From Hydractinia symbiolongicarpus (lineage: Eukaryota; Cnidaria; Hydrozoa; Anthoathecata; Hydractiniidae), in the NCBI RefSeq assembly GCF_029227915.1, contig NC_079883.1, forward strand, positions 24,118,001 through 24,182,000: a DNA stretch of 64,000 bases, read 5' to 3'. Made by a program: the position numbers and the translations under genes. Below are positions 1 through 12,900 of the stretch, piece by piece. How positions within the stretch are numbered: position 1 is the first letter of the stretch; each line of letters opens with the position of its first letter. Under the pieces are notes generated by a model that saw only the letters and a list, made by a program, of their open reading frames with translations, had not been told where the DNA came from and made no database searches.

Positions 1-30
1 CTTATCTCCTAACATTTAACAGCATACGTT

Positions 31-660
31 ATGTCAAAGAAACGAGATCCAGAAGTGGGAATTTTACAGTACTTGAATCAGCAGAACAGACCATATAGTG
101 CTGTAGATATTTTTAACAATTTACACAAAGAATTTGGAAAAACAGCAGTGGTCAAGGCATTGGAATCTTTGACCGAGAAAAATAAAATAATTGAAAAGAC
201 ATATGGAAAACAAAAAGTATACTCTCCGTTACAGGATCAGTATGGGGATTATAACGAAACAGAAATTAAAGCTCTTGATTTAAAGTTAAGTTCTTTGCAG
301 GAAGAGGTAAATATTTTGCAGCAGGAGTCTAAAAAATATGAAGCAGAAATAAACAAATATTCAAGTCAAATGTCAACAAAGAACATGGTTAAAAAAGCAA
401 AAGAATTAAAGAATAATAATGAAATATTACAACAAAGAATTAGTAAATTGAGGTCTGGAACTACATTAATGACAAAGGAAGACCGTTTAAAGCTGTATAA
501 CAAAAAAGATAAAATGTTAGGGCAGTGGAAAAAAAGAAAAAGAATGACCTCCGATGTTTTGAATGCTATTTTAGAAGGATACCCAAAATCAAAAAAGCAG
601 TTGTTAGAAGAGGTTGGTGTTGAGACTGACGAAGACGTTGGGGTGCAAATCCCAAAGTAA
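31..660 (+). CDS. PSMC3IP: Homologous-pairing protein 2 (HOP2/PSMC3IP), intronless
   Basis: The 209-residue protein matches the length and order of animal HOP2. The N-terminal winged helix (about residues 5-70) has the family signature QNRPYS..D.F.NL..E.GK.AVVK.LE.L and a YGKQK.Y segment. A coiled coil follows (about 80-145), then the conserved basic C-terminus with WKKRKRM and ILEGYPKSKKQ and the TDED tail. In the family, HOP2 works with MND1 to stimulate DMC1/RAD51 strand exchange in the nucleus, mainly in meiosis. The start is the first ATG after a pyrimidine-tract/AG acceptor at positions 21-22, leaving an 8-nt leader. The coding region has no introns, unlike the multi-exon vertebrate gene and unlike its intron-rich neighbours here. 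There is no poly-A tract just after the stop, so a recent retrocopy is not shown. It may sit inside the large plus-strand gene if that gene begins upstream of the window. Confidence 0.93.
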   Translation: MSKKRDPEVGILQYLNQQNRPYSAVDIFNNLHKEFGKTAVVKALESLTEKNKIIEKTYGKQKVYSPLQDQYGDYNETEIKALDLKLSSLQEEVNILQQESKKYEAEINKYSSQMSTKNMVKKAKELKNNNEILQQRISKLRSGTTLMTKEDRLKLYNKKDKMLGQWKKRKRMTSDVLNAILEGYPKSKKQLLEEVGVETDEDVGVQIPK

Positions 661-2372
661 CACAAAACTTGTAGCTGGATATTTATATACATCTCTTGAT
701 ATTAAGCTACCAAATGCATGTTGTTTTCCTGGAAATAAATTCATGACTTACTGGCTAACTGATCTGGCTTACTGCTTCTATTTTAGTATGCTTGTTTTTA
801 TAACTCTGGACTTTAAGATTTCCAAATTTGTTCAACATATATAATGTTTAATATGTTTTGTTAATATATAGCTAATATAGTGTTTATTATATTTCATGAT
901 CAAAATGTGTGCTAAAAATTAGCTTAAAGATACGGTATAATATACCTTTTGTGCATAATTTTATCAGCAGTATATAGTTAATTAAGTTTATTCGTTCATA
1001 CATTATTACTAAAAAGCTTTTTTAATTTCTATCAAATGGTATAAAAATAATTTTGAAATTTTCAACCTGTAAATAAAAAAGGTAATTTTTTTCAAAACTT
1101 CTTTGTTCCCAACTCTCATTCCATGCTCTTTAGAATCAGGATGGATGATGGATGTATTTAAAAAAAATTTTTAATTTCCACAAAATTACCATTTTTGATT
1201 TATTTACCTTTTTTTAAAAACAAGTGCTATTCAATTTAAACTTTTGTCTTTGGGATGTGGAGAACAGTTCACCTTTGGCAATAATAAAGAAATCGGTTTT
1301 AGATAAACAAGTTGGCTTGAGAATGTTGTTCTTTTAAATTTTACTTTTTAAAGACAATTTTTACTCAAGAGAATAAAAAAATGCACTTGTAACTCCTATT
1401 CTACTTCAAGGTGTGTATAAGTCTGATCAGAGAAAAACCTTTAGATAAAGTTAAAAGTTTCAAAAAACAAATCAATAGCCGCACTATCAAAAAGTCATTG
1501 TTAAATTAAATGGCTGATAAAGAATAAATCGATTTTTTGTTACAAAAAGGTTATACCACATCCTTAAAATATGCCAGAATGAAACTCTGCCTTTTGGTCA
1601 AGTTAGTTGTTTTGGCAAGTTTGTAAGCAATCAGTAATCACTTTTATTAATCAATTGAAGCTACTCAAGGCTAAGTTAATGGAGAGAATTAGTACAAATA
1701 GCATCAATATTTTGTCCCTCATGAGAAACAAATGAACATTAATTTTTTCAGCGCTAGAAACAGTTTTTAACATTGTGATTGGTGTACATAGATTATTTAA
1801 AATGTATTATTGCTGGGAAAGTTTTCTTTTATTGTTAAAATGTGAATTAAATGATATTGTCAGATTATTGTATTATATTTTATTATATAAATGGTAACAG
1901 CCTTTCACATCAGCATTTGAATATGACCTATGCAAATGTTAATAAAAACTCTTCATTGAAATAAATGAAATAGAAAAATTGGGTAAACACCTCAAATCTA
2001 TTTGCATTTTAATCTCCCAATTAAAACAGTACAGTCTGGATGTAAACTTGCTTGAATGGTTAAACAGAAGCCTTTGATTTTCACTGATAAACAACACCTA
2101 AGCACAATCCATTACTTAAATCACAATAAATTGCAAGATCAATTTTAGTTATCTCTTTTGTAAGAATTCTTTTAAAATTATTAATTGCAGTAGTTAATAT
2201 AAAAGTTATTTGCACTACCAGAAAAGTTATTTGTGGGTATGAATTAGAAAAAAATCCTTGCTGTTTAATTTTCCTAACCATATTCTAGTTTTGATAAACT
2301 TGTTAATACAGCATTTTTCTTAATGTAAGAATTTAGATGCTTATTAAACTTATTTTAAAATTTACGTATTAG
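661..2372. other. Non-coding stretch between HOP2 and the first visible exon of the large gene
   Basis: This A+T-rich stretch has no supported coding exon. An AATAAA at about 741 could serve the HOP2 transcript. I looked for a signal-peptide exon ending in phase 1 to open the large downstream gene and found no convincing one. A fragment of an inverted-repeat element lies at 2026-2205. Confidence 0.6.
2026..2205 (+). mobile_element. Truncated copy of the 40.0-kb inverted-repeat element
   Basis: It starts with ACAGTACAGTCTGGATGTAA, one mismatch from the terminus of the intact element at 40011. It also shares an internal block containing AATCACAATA, GCAAGATCAATTTTAG and TAATTGCAGTA. The opposite terminus was not found, so this copy is truncated. 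Confidence 0.6.
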
Positions 2373-5300
2373 ATGATGGTTTCCGACGACTTCTGCGTAG
2401 AGCGAGTGCTGAGGCTGATCGTCCACTAATTCGTGAACAAAGAAGAAACAAAGGTATTGAAAAAAACAAATCCACAACGTTTTTTAACAACAATGAACCT
2501 ATTAACCGTATTTGAAATCAACTTTGTTTAGATGAAGATGATGAAGATGGATTTAGTGATATTATGGAGCAAAATCCTTCACCCAATGATATCATTCGAA
2601 AAAGAAGGGCTGATGAAGGTAAATAAACAATCTGTCTGTTCAGCCTTTCTAATTCACACTTGACTTATCCTCACATAAATACTGATGTGGTAGAAAGCTG
2701 GCAGTCAGATAGTATTATTATCAATTTTTAACCCTTAATTTTGTAAACAATCATTTGTTTAATTTATATTTAAAGTTTCGAAATTTGCTCCCTTGATTTT
2801 TATTAGTTTTGGAGTTAAAGTTTTTAAGCACTTTTTACAATTGCTTTTTCAACAATTTAATACATTTTTTTTGAAAAGCACAAAAAGTTAGCATGTTTTA
2901 GCTTCAAAATATATTTATATCTTCACACAGATGATCTGTTTAAAAATAATATTTACTTAAAATAAGCATAGACTTTTGAGATAAAATCACTATTAGTGCT
3001 ATATGTAAGAATCTCAGGTAGCTAGTTTAATTACCAACATTACATGGATCAAAGTGAATACAGCATTTAATATACAAATAATTTACTGTAATGTTTTCTC
3101 CTCTAGATGAATTTTATCACACCCTGTTAAGTCGATCAGAGCCAAAACATAAAGGTAACTCAATATATCTATGTCCATTTTAGTTGCATATTTACAGTAA
3201 TGAAATATTTCTGTAAACACCAAAGAAAAAACTTTTGTGGATTTTATTTCTTCTATAATGAAATTTACATTTTTAAAACTTCTGAATACAGTGTTGTGCT
3301 TCATTAAAAATTTTCTTTTAAAAGTACCGTGTTTATAAGGCTTGAACACTCATCTTCAGTGGAATCAGGATCAATCTTGTCTCCAAGGTATTTTACTTTT
3401 GTGATGAATGCGCCATTATGTACCATTTTGTAAAAGCGCTCAGGAACCAAGAGACCCGCTGATAAGGATTCCGAATATTATAAGCAATTTAAGGCAAATC
3501 TTTTCGAGTTTTTTTCCTAAATTTGCAAATTTAATGTAAATATTTATTATGTGTTTGTAATTTATTCCTTTATTTTATTCCCATGAAAATCTAGCCATTG
3601 AAACACAACAGGCTGGATCTGTCTATTTTTTAAATCCTGACCAAATTATTTGAGCTATTACATGCATTGTTGTGAGGGATGTAGGAAAGTTGAAAATCAA
3701 ATCCAGCTTGTAAAATCTGTTCTGAGTTATTTTTAGCTTCAGTAAGGTGTATTAGCAGACAAACCACTGCACTGTAAAAACATATCAAATTTCCTACATC
3801 TTTTTTCATAATACAATTGAATTTATTTAAATTTGTACCCAGGTCTCACATCAACTTTAACTACTTGTATACATGTTTTATTATCAATAATTTCTGGAAT
3901 CTTTGCATACTGATTACTTCCATTTGAAGATATGCTTCGAAATGATGCAAATTGTTCAGCGAGACTGCTTCCTCTTTTATTATTGTTTTCTGTCTGGATA
4001 ATTGAAGCTCTTTGGTAAATGTGATCTTTTGATAAAGTTATTTTTAATGGAGAATGTTGATGTTCAGGTGGGATGGGGATTGGTCGCTGCTGCAAGTTAA
4101 GTGATTCACTAGTAATAAACAAGTCTGGTATTTGCGCATATGTGTTTTCATCTTCCTTTATTTCTTTACTTTTGGTTTTTATTTTGCTATCTGTGATATG
4201 TTCTTGCTCTTCATATGCATTTATGGAGGGTGGGGCTTCGCATGGCAACTTTATATATCCCTGACTTTCACAAATGCTTGGGGCTGAAGAGTAGTTTATT
4301 TCTGAATTAAGTTTATCAGTTGTAAGAGATTCTTCAAGTATGTCTAAACTTTTTGAGCATCTAATAATCTTTCTTTTGCAGCTTGTTTTATTGTTATAAG
4401 ATATGTACTGGTCATCAAAGAACTTTGATTGGAGAGGCAAAGGAGAGCAATTTTCATTTTCTGTTAACCTGGGATTTGCGTGGTTATGATTTTGGAATGC
4501 CTTTACCCTAATCTGTTCTTGTGACTTATTTAAAAGTTGGTTGCTATTTTTGTCGAAATTCATACTGGTTTTTACATCCTCAAAACTTTTCATGTATGAC
4601 TCGAATGACATATGGCTGCGGTAAAATGGGTTTTTGTGTTTGTCTTTAAGAAGGTCAGAAAGGGTTGGTGGTGGAGGCAGTGGACGTCCATGAAAAGGTC
4701 TGATAATTTCTGCCATTTTTTCTTGTTGTTTTGACTTGGCAGGTGTGTTCAATTTCTTAAGATGAGAACAGTGTAAAAATCTTTTAAGCTTTTTCTTTGG
4801 TTTTTCATTTTCTATTTCTTTCAAAACAAGGACATCGCTTTCCATTGTCAGATCAACTGAATGTTGCATTCTATCATCGCATAAACTTTGAGACCTTGTT
4901 TTATCAAAAGCAAGAGATTCTAAAGAAAAGGAAAACCCTTTAGCAACCTTGTTTATTTTTATGGTTTTTCTGTGTAGGTGTAAAACAAACCATTTTCACA
5001 GTCATTTGCTTTTAGAGAGGATCTGACAGCACTAGAGACTCTTCTTCCTTTCTCATATACATGAACCTCCTCCAATTGAATGTCAACTGGTGCTTCATAA
5101 TAAGGGCTAGCATAATCTAAAATTACAAATAGAAATGAAAATTAAAATAAAATTTTTCATTAAAGTATATTTTATGTGCACAAAATGTCTTGCATGTCAC
5201 ATTTTAGAGACCTTTTTCATCATTTTTATTTAGCATAAATTTTCCTATTTAAGATTACAAAATTATGAAGCTGTAGTATCAAAATGTAGAAAAGCCTATG

Positions 5301-8300
5301 ATATGGTTGAGTAAAAAAAATGTTTATCCCAAAAAGGGAAATACACAAAAAATAATCAAATTTAATTAAAAGATATTGTCACAATACCTTTGGCATATAT
5401 TTTTCCTTTGGACGACCTAAAAAATTTGAAATTAAATTTATTGGTTATATGTTTTTAAAGCATCTTAGTTTTCTGTTAGAACCTACCCACCCAAAAGCTT
5501 TAATGTGTTAAACTCCTTTTCATGTATCTTTTTGTTTTGTGTTATTCCTTGCCACAAATAGCCAATGTATATAATATACTCTTAAGGTCAAGTCAGCCAC
5601 TATCATATTCTAAATTTACCTATCATAAAGGAATTGAATTGTTGTTTTAATTACGCATTACTTACTTTTTCCCAATTTTTCTCCAACCGATGAAAAAAAC
5701 AGCCATGATGCATATTAATGTAAAACTCATACTTCCAACGATCCATACCCATAAGTCTGAAATTAAAAACGAAGTATTTAGCGGCGGTGGTTTTTATTTG
5801 CTCTGATGTGTTTCCAACATGGTATCTTATTCATGTTTGATAGAGCAGTTTTGCTGTTTTTATGTTGTTAGCTGCGCATGTAAAATTTAATTGCTAATAG
5901 ATTCTTTTTTTCAGCTCAAAATTTGGGCATATAAACTTGATTTCTAGTTCTCAAGAATTTGAGCCAAAACAACAAAACAAAAACAAGAATTTCTTTGTAA
6001 AAAAGCACTACAGCAACAAGAAAAAAATTAACTTGCCTGGAGAATTCTGCTTGTTGTCATTGGCATACAGCTCTCTTACTGGATCAGAATAATTTGAATT
6101 GGGTAAACGCCAATGATCCATTAATGGTTTTGTTGTTGTGAGTTTTGACAGCCATGTATAAACATCATCAGACATTTTTTGTCATAAATTATTTGTGTGA
6201 GACAACTTATACTAAAAATAAAAAACAGATTACACTATATAAGAATTAGATAGGGAGTGGCACTTCAGTGTTTACGTCTTAGTAAACAATGTAGCTTCCA
6301 ATCCCAACTGTTCTGTAAAATTTTTTAAAAGCAATAAAAAAAATTTTTTTGTGAAGAGAGTGTCAAATGTATTAAGCATTGATGTCCTACATAAAAATGT
6401 TTTTTACCTTGATCCAACCAACTCATGTCAAACTGTAAGATCACACAGGAAAGACAAGAGTATATTCACTCAGCAACATTTGAATGAACTCTAATATTAC
6501 TCACTTGTTTTTTTCCTGATGCATTTTTTTTATCATATTGTAACATATATCTGATATGAAAGATTCTTTTTATTACAATAAGAATCAATTTTTGTTACTG
6601 TTGAAAACAAAATTAATTAAAAGGTATTTAAGATGGTTATCAAATTAAAGTTTGTTTCCACTTCCTTTGATAAGTTATATTTAGTTGTTTATGTTTATCT
6701 AATTAATTATTACTCTAATGCTTTCTTTTTATACCAAATGAATTAAATTTGAACTGCAAAGATGCAACTGATAAATGTTTTACATGAAAATGACATCATG
6801 TTTGTAGTGATGTCTTGCTTACTTTCTTTTAATCTATTATTTTTTTGGTTCAGTTCAAGTGATCTTTGTTATGTCAGGTTGTACTCCAGCGCTCTCAGTA
6901 GCCGTTAAACGGCTATTTTTCAATTGCAATTTATCCCAAATTTCCCAGTTTATTAGCTTATTATATTCACTACAAAATATAGGACTTGTGAAGTGTTTTT
7001 AGTGTATTTTAACGTTTCTGAATTACACCCTGTATGTGAGAATTTCTTTAAAGGATAAGCTGTTGGTTCTTGAGCACAACATTAAAATCATCTATAACTG
7101 AATCTAGAAGTTCTAATTTTTATAAATTTTTCTTAGATTTACTTAGCTATATATCATCAATTTATTTGTTCATATATCTTTAAAATTACACGGCATGTTT
7201 TTTTTTGAAATGAAAAGTAAAGAACCCTGCATTATTTTTGGGAAAAAATTTCAAATTGGTAAAGTTTGCTAAATGTTGGGGATAAGCATCTGTGCATTCT
7301 ATTATTGATTTTATACATAATCAATCAGCACACAAACCATTGCTGCCATAAGGAAACTAACTCAATCTATTTTGTTCTTGCTGTTTTCCATGTTATTAGT
7401 ATCACAAAAATAAAACATAGTATACATAAAATTATTACCTGATGAAAAGTTCAAAAAAATTTACAATTAAATTATCCGGTCTGTCTGGTTATCAAACAAC
7501 CCAAAATTAAATACGGTAATTTTGAATGTAAATTAAACCAAGCAGAGAAAAAATCACACATAAGAAATGTGTCACCTCGTAAGAATAAATTAAGTATATT
7601 TATAAAGTATATAGACGTCTCACTTAAAGTTGACTGCAATTATTTGTCATCTTATGTATGTGTCATCTAATTTCATTATATATTACCACACCCTCCTATC
7701 TTTATTGTAAGGAAAACGAAAATAGCATGTTGTATTGTTTAACATTAGCTTAATGACATTAAAAACACATTAAACATGCAACTTTTCTTTAGAAAAACGC
7801 TCTTTTGATACGAATGATGTTGACAATAAAGCAGGTAAATAGATCTTTTTGTAAACTTATGTCTACAATTAGCTTTTTTCCGAAATTGTTATGAAAAGAT
7901 AAATGTATTGTATAAAAATTCATGCCATTTTTAGGATACATTGTCCGAGAGGATTGGACGGGTGATTCTAAAATATCCGATGCTGATAGACAAGGTTATT
8001 GAACTTATCATAATCATTTGCCATCTTTTTAAGGAATTAATAAATTTTGTTTTAAAATGTATGTCTAAAATGCACAGTAAGAAAAAAAATTAAATTAAAT
8101 TTACGAAGGAATTTTGTATTTTCACAAACTTTAAAAAAAATTGCTCAAGTACAAATTTTTTTAAAAAAGAAATCTTCTTGATAACAAATAAATTTTCACA
8201 GGTACAACATTTAACAGATGCAAGATGTATACTTTTGATTCAATTGCTATTTTTCACTTTTACAAAGATATGCAGCATTAATTGGAAAGTAAAAAATGGA

Positions 8301-9938
8301 CACTGTTCATATAATCCTTTTAGCAAAACTAATTGAAATGGCAAATTAATCAGAATTTTAAAATCTTTCTTTTTTGTTGAAAGCATTATCTGATTTGTTT
8401 TTTAACAGCTGTCTCACTGGGAAATGTTTTTTGTTACTCTCTGTTTTATTTTGACAGCTAAGTTTGGTGCCAAAGTTGTTACATTTTTTTCACTTCTTTC
8501 AAAATATAATTCTAACTGATTACCCAAGTTATTGACCCTTGTATTATTATTATTTTTGACATCTTAGAACTAGAAAATCTTTTCCAAAAATTAAATGCAG
8601 ATGATGGTCCAGCAAAAACTGATATTGCTCGTTCAACATCTGATGACGAGGTAAGTCTTTATCTCTTAATTAAGAGAAAAATCAAACATTCCTGTGTTTT
8701 TTTTATTTTCTTGATTAATTTCCAAACTACATCAATGTAAGCATTTAAATGTTTAAATTTTATGTGGACTAGTTTTTGGAAACGCTGTATTCACTCTATT
8801 TTGCATGGATTTAATTTTCACCCGATGGCACATCCACAGTATGTTTCACGTGGACTAATTTTCTTGGATCAGCTTCTTTTTGCATTACTGCCTGTAATGG
8901 CAAATGCTTTTTAACATTTGCGGATATTTATTTTCGTGGGTACAATGGGCAAAAAATAAAATAAAATTTAACTAACGAACAGGAAATGTAGAACGTTTTC
9001 TAAAGCATGAAAAACAAAGTCTTTAATATAAGAAATTGTCGTTGCCATTTTTGACATGTAGTTCATATTGTTTTCAGCACTTGTTACCCCAATGAAAAAG
9101 GGAGTAAAAAACCATAAGGATGGGGTTGTTTTTACAAATTTTTATTAAATTTGCTTTGATTGGTTTAGTCTGTCACACATACAAACTTTATGTCAAATAT
9201 TTCGCATAGGCCTAATTTAGCAAATTCTTTGCAAAAGCCACAAAATTTATTTCATCTAGAACATTAAACACTTAAGGTAAACCAAATAAAACGTTTATTT
9301 TTGAGCATTTCCTTTTAGATTCACCCTTCTTATTAGTGAGTTTGTTATGTTAAAATGTTTTTTTAGAGTTCTGCTGAGGATGCTGCAAAAGATTATGCAA
9401 CATGGTTGATGAAGCAACCTGTGAGTTCTACCATTTACTTCAAAGCACTATAACAGTTTTGAAATTTGTTTTAAATTACTCCTATTGTATTTGACATGGA
9501 AGTTTTGGTTCAAAGTCTAAAATCAATGACTTCTTTTTTGTGCTTAAAGTAAGAAGGAATGACCTTATCGTTTGCCTTATTTTTTTAGAAACCAAATTAA
9601 TTTTTGGCTTTATTTTATACTTTTTCACTTAAAATTTCAAGTCATTTAATCTTTATAAGTTTTAATCTTTATACTAATGTTGGCATAATTTTGGGGTGGA
9701 AAATAAAAAACATAATTTTTAGTCAAACAACATTGTTCTTGATTCTTTCCTTCTGACTACTTATAGGCTGATTCTGTCAAATAAATTAAGAACTAATTTC
9801 AATAAGCTAAGAATTTGGGATTTGATTTAGTAATTTAAGTTATACTGTCTTTGTAGGCTGACAAGATGGGAGCTGCTTTAAGTCACAAAGCAGAAGTTGA
9901 TCACAAACTTACCAAACTGTTTTTCCATAACAAAAGAG
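2373..9938 (+). other. N-terminal visible part: eight short exons with acidic and dibasic sequence
   Basis: The exons are 42-87 nt. The first five begin and end in phase 1, so each can be added or lost without a frameshift. The first three and the sixth begin with Asp/Glu-rich sequence (DDGF, DEDDEDGF, DEF, ELENLF). Basic pairs or longer runs occur in most (RRLLRR, REQRR, IRKRRADE, EKRSF, HNKRG), the pattern of furin or prohormone-convertase substrates. The large intron 3155-7792 contains an antisense gene. Introns 7995-8567, 8651-9366, 9421-9856 and 9939-11124 show no further exons that I can support. Confidence 0.75.
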
Positions 9939-12900
9939 GTATGTCTTTTCTAAAATTTCCAAATGAATAATGTATTAGGGTTCAATAATGTATTAGGGTT
10001 CAATTTAGTTATTTGTAGATCTTCTTGTTTGGTTATGTTTCGATACTGAATACTTCAGAGCCTTTTTTGCAGTTTTTTGCATAGGTATAACCTAACTCTT
10101 CAAAATTTCATTATTAAAAACATGTAAGTGATCAGAGCTGTAGTAATACAACTCTTTTTATATATGCAATTATAATACCTGGAACTTATCTTAGTATCTC
10201 AAAAGGTTACCTTTCTCTTTATCCACAAAAATTCATAATACAATTGAATTTTTAATAGTTTTAATTATATGGTATTTCTAAAGTGGCCATTCAATGACAA
10301 TTTTTTTCACTTTTTTTTATTTTGTTTGTTTACATTTGACTATTTCTGTGGACTAAGTGGAGTTTAGAGTCAAAATTTGTGAAATTTTGTCAATTGGAAC
10401 AACCTTAATCTAAGTCATTCATTAAAATATGTGCATGCAGAGTTAAAAAAAAAGGATTGCCACAAAATTTATATTTATTATAAACACCCATCCCGATTAA
10501 ATGCCTCTTTTCAAATTAGCACTCATGTTTATTCAGTAAAGCATGAGTATTGATGAAATTTTATATAACTGAGAATGATGATGATGATCATGAAATAACT
10601 GGAAATGATAAATAATGTGCATTATATTTCCAGTCTTTTTTAAATTTAAGTTATTTATCTCAGAACTTAAAATTCATGATATGAAATTATATATGTTTTG
10701 TAGTGATAATGTAATTAAGTTGGGAGGTGTGTATGAATAGACAAGCAGAGAGAAGGAGAATTAAAATTAGTGAAGAATTGAGCGAATGCACCTGTTAAAT
10801 GATTTAGGAAAAAAATTACTGAGAATCCATTTTTTGTACCAACACTGTGAAAAATATATTAAAATCACAATCTTTTGTTATATGAATGTTGATAGTACTG
10901 TTACTCTTAAATAAATCAATAAAGAAGCTGCTAAAAATAAGATTTGGAATTAAATGAGACTAAACAAAAAAGTGTGTGTGTAATTAAGGAGTTTAAATTG
11001 CTTCTGTTATTTATATTATGGTATTATACTATCTTGCTTACCCAAACACACCTTCACCAATACACACAAATTACACACAACTTCAAAGGTACCTATTTTC
11101 ATAGGTAGCACCTTTTTTGTTTAGCCTCATTTCCACCACCAAACTGCAATGAAAAATCATCCCACTGCAAATGTAGACGTACTTGTCACCCTTACACAGT
11201 AGCTAAATACTCGCCTTGTCGATGTTCTACGAACAACCCTGCAAGAGCTAGTATTGCTAAAACTCCCCTTTCAGATTCATTATCCTCAAAGCAGCATACT
11301 CCCATGAAACGGCACAAACACACAGATGATAAACCGTCAAATGTTAAATACCCTGAACCAATTCACTGGATGACTGCGAAGAAGAGTGAAGCACCAAAGA
11401 ATTCAACTGTTCAAAAGTCTAACTCAACTTCTGAGAATTGCACAACTGCAGAATGTCTGTGTGAGAGGACCTGCCATCCAAAGCCAGTTGCATCGGTAAT
11501 TTTTACATCATAGTTTGCTTCCATTCCATATCAGCATGCTTTTACTTTTATTAATCCGAATAGTTAATCAATAATTTATCGCTATGTTCTTATGTGTTTG
11601 TATTATATCTTCTTTAGTCAGCTCCTTGTGAATGTCAAGAAAAACCAAACGAAGGTAAACCGCCTGGTAAAACTGTTTTGACCCCTGGTTCGAAGTTATG
11701 TACAGATGATAGTCCTAAATGTCTTTGTACTCGTGCTTGTTATCCTAAAACTATTTTATCCTATTCCCCTTGTAATTGCGAAGGTGATGGAGATCCACCA
11801 CCAAAAAATGCAACCACGCCTCCTTCTCCTCCACTAGAACTTACAAACACGACCAACAATGCAACAGCATCCAAAGAAGAATTTATGAAAGCAGCACCCT
11901 CTCAAGCTGATGCAGTTAAAAAGGTATGATATTTTGCACAAAAGTGAAACAGCATTTGTCTTGCAAGCTTTTGTAAAGTACTTTATATCTTCATTATAAC
12001 GTTTTCCATTGCGTCCTTATTTATGTAATAATTTTTGTATAATGTTGACAAAAAATGCTTTGCCATATGCTTCTGCTTTTATATATGTTTTTATATATGC
12101 TTTTGTAAATGCTTTTATATATGGTTTTGTAAATGCTTTTATATATGCTTTTATATATGCTTTTGTGTATGGTTTTATATATGCTTTTGTAAGTGCAATA
12201 GTAAAGAAATCAAAACATTTGAGAAACCTAACTAAAACATTAAAAAAGTAAAGAACGAATTCATAACATATATATTAGAAACAAACATATATATTATATA
12301 TCAAAAAAAATTATGAATGCCAGACTCAAAAGGCTTAAAACTGGTATGCTTATAAAAGAAAGTTTATTATAAAAGGAGGCCTTGGAAATTTATCATTTTT
12401 ATTTACAAATTTAAAGATATAAAAAAGTGTAAATAAGAAAACTGCATCTCTTTATATGTGACGATATCTTGATATTGAGTCTATTTATATCTGACGATAT
12501 CTTCATAACCAATGACCATGTGTAACAAAATAATATTCTGTTTTCTTCATTCATGAGTTTTATAATCTAGCCTGCACTACAAAACACTACACAACCAGAA
12601 CAAACTGCACAAGCACCGGTAGTGCCAAAAACTGAGCCAGCACCAGCTGCAACGGTGGAGCAGGTTCCACAAACGCAAACACAAACACCTCAGGCTCAAC
12701 AACCTCAAGCTGCGTTAATACAAACACCTCAAGAGGTATGCAAACACATTAAATTTTTTCACATACATTTTATATACACCACATGGGTCATTCAATGGGA
12801 TTGCCCCAATACATAATTTTGATATTTAATACCTCCTTGGAAAATATAAACCCCAAAAGTAAAATAATAATTCTTTAAAAAGTATATGGTTTTTTAATTA

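Noticed and set aside
366-692. Minus-strand frame opposite HOP2
   Set aside because: Overlaps a clear HOP2 coding region and has no similarity of its own.
1801-1900. Signal-peptide start for the large gene (ATG at 1803)
   Set aside because: The stretch reads MYYCWESFLLLLK, but no phase-1 donor follows before the stop.
2932-2990. Extra exon after CACACAG at 2930
   Set aside because: Opens in the right phase (DDLFKNN) but meets TAA with no donor before it.
3355-3388. Extra exon CAG|TGGAATCAGG...CCAAG|GTATTT
   Set aside because: Ends in phase 2, which does not fit the next exon at 7793 (phase 1).
12009-12251. Phe/Tyr/Ala-rich and Cys-rich frames
   Set aside because: Produced by the TATATATGCTTTTG minisatellite in an intron.
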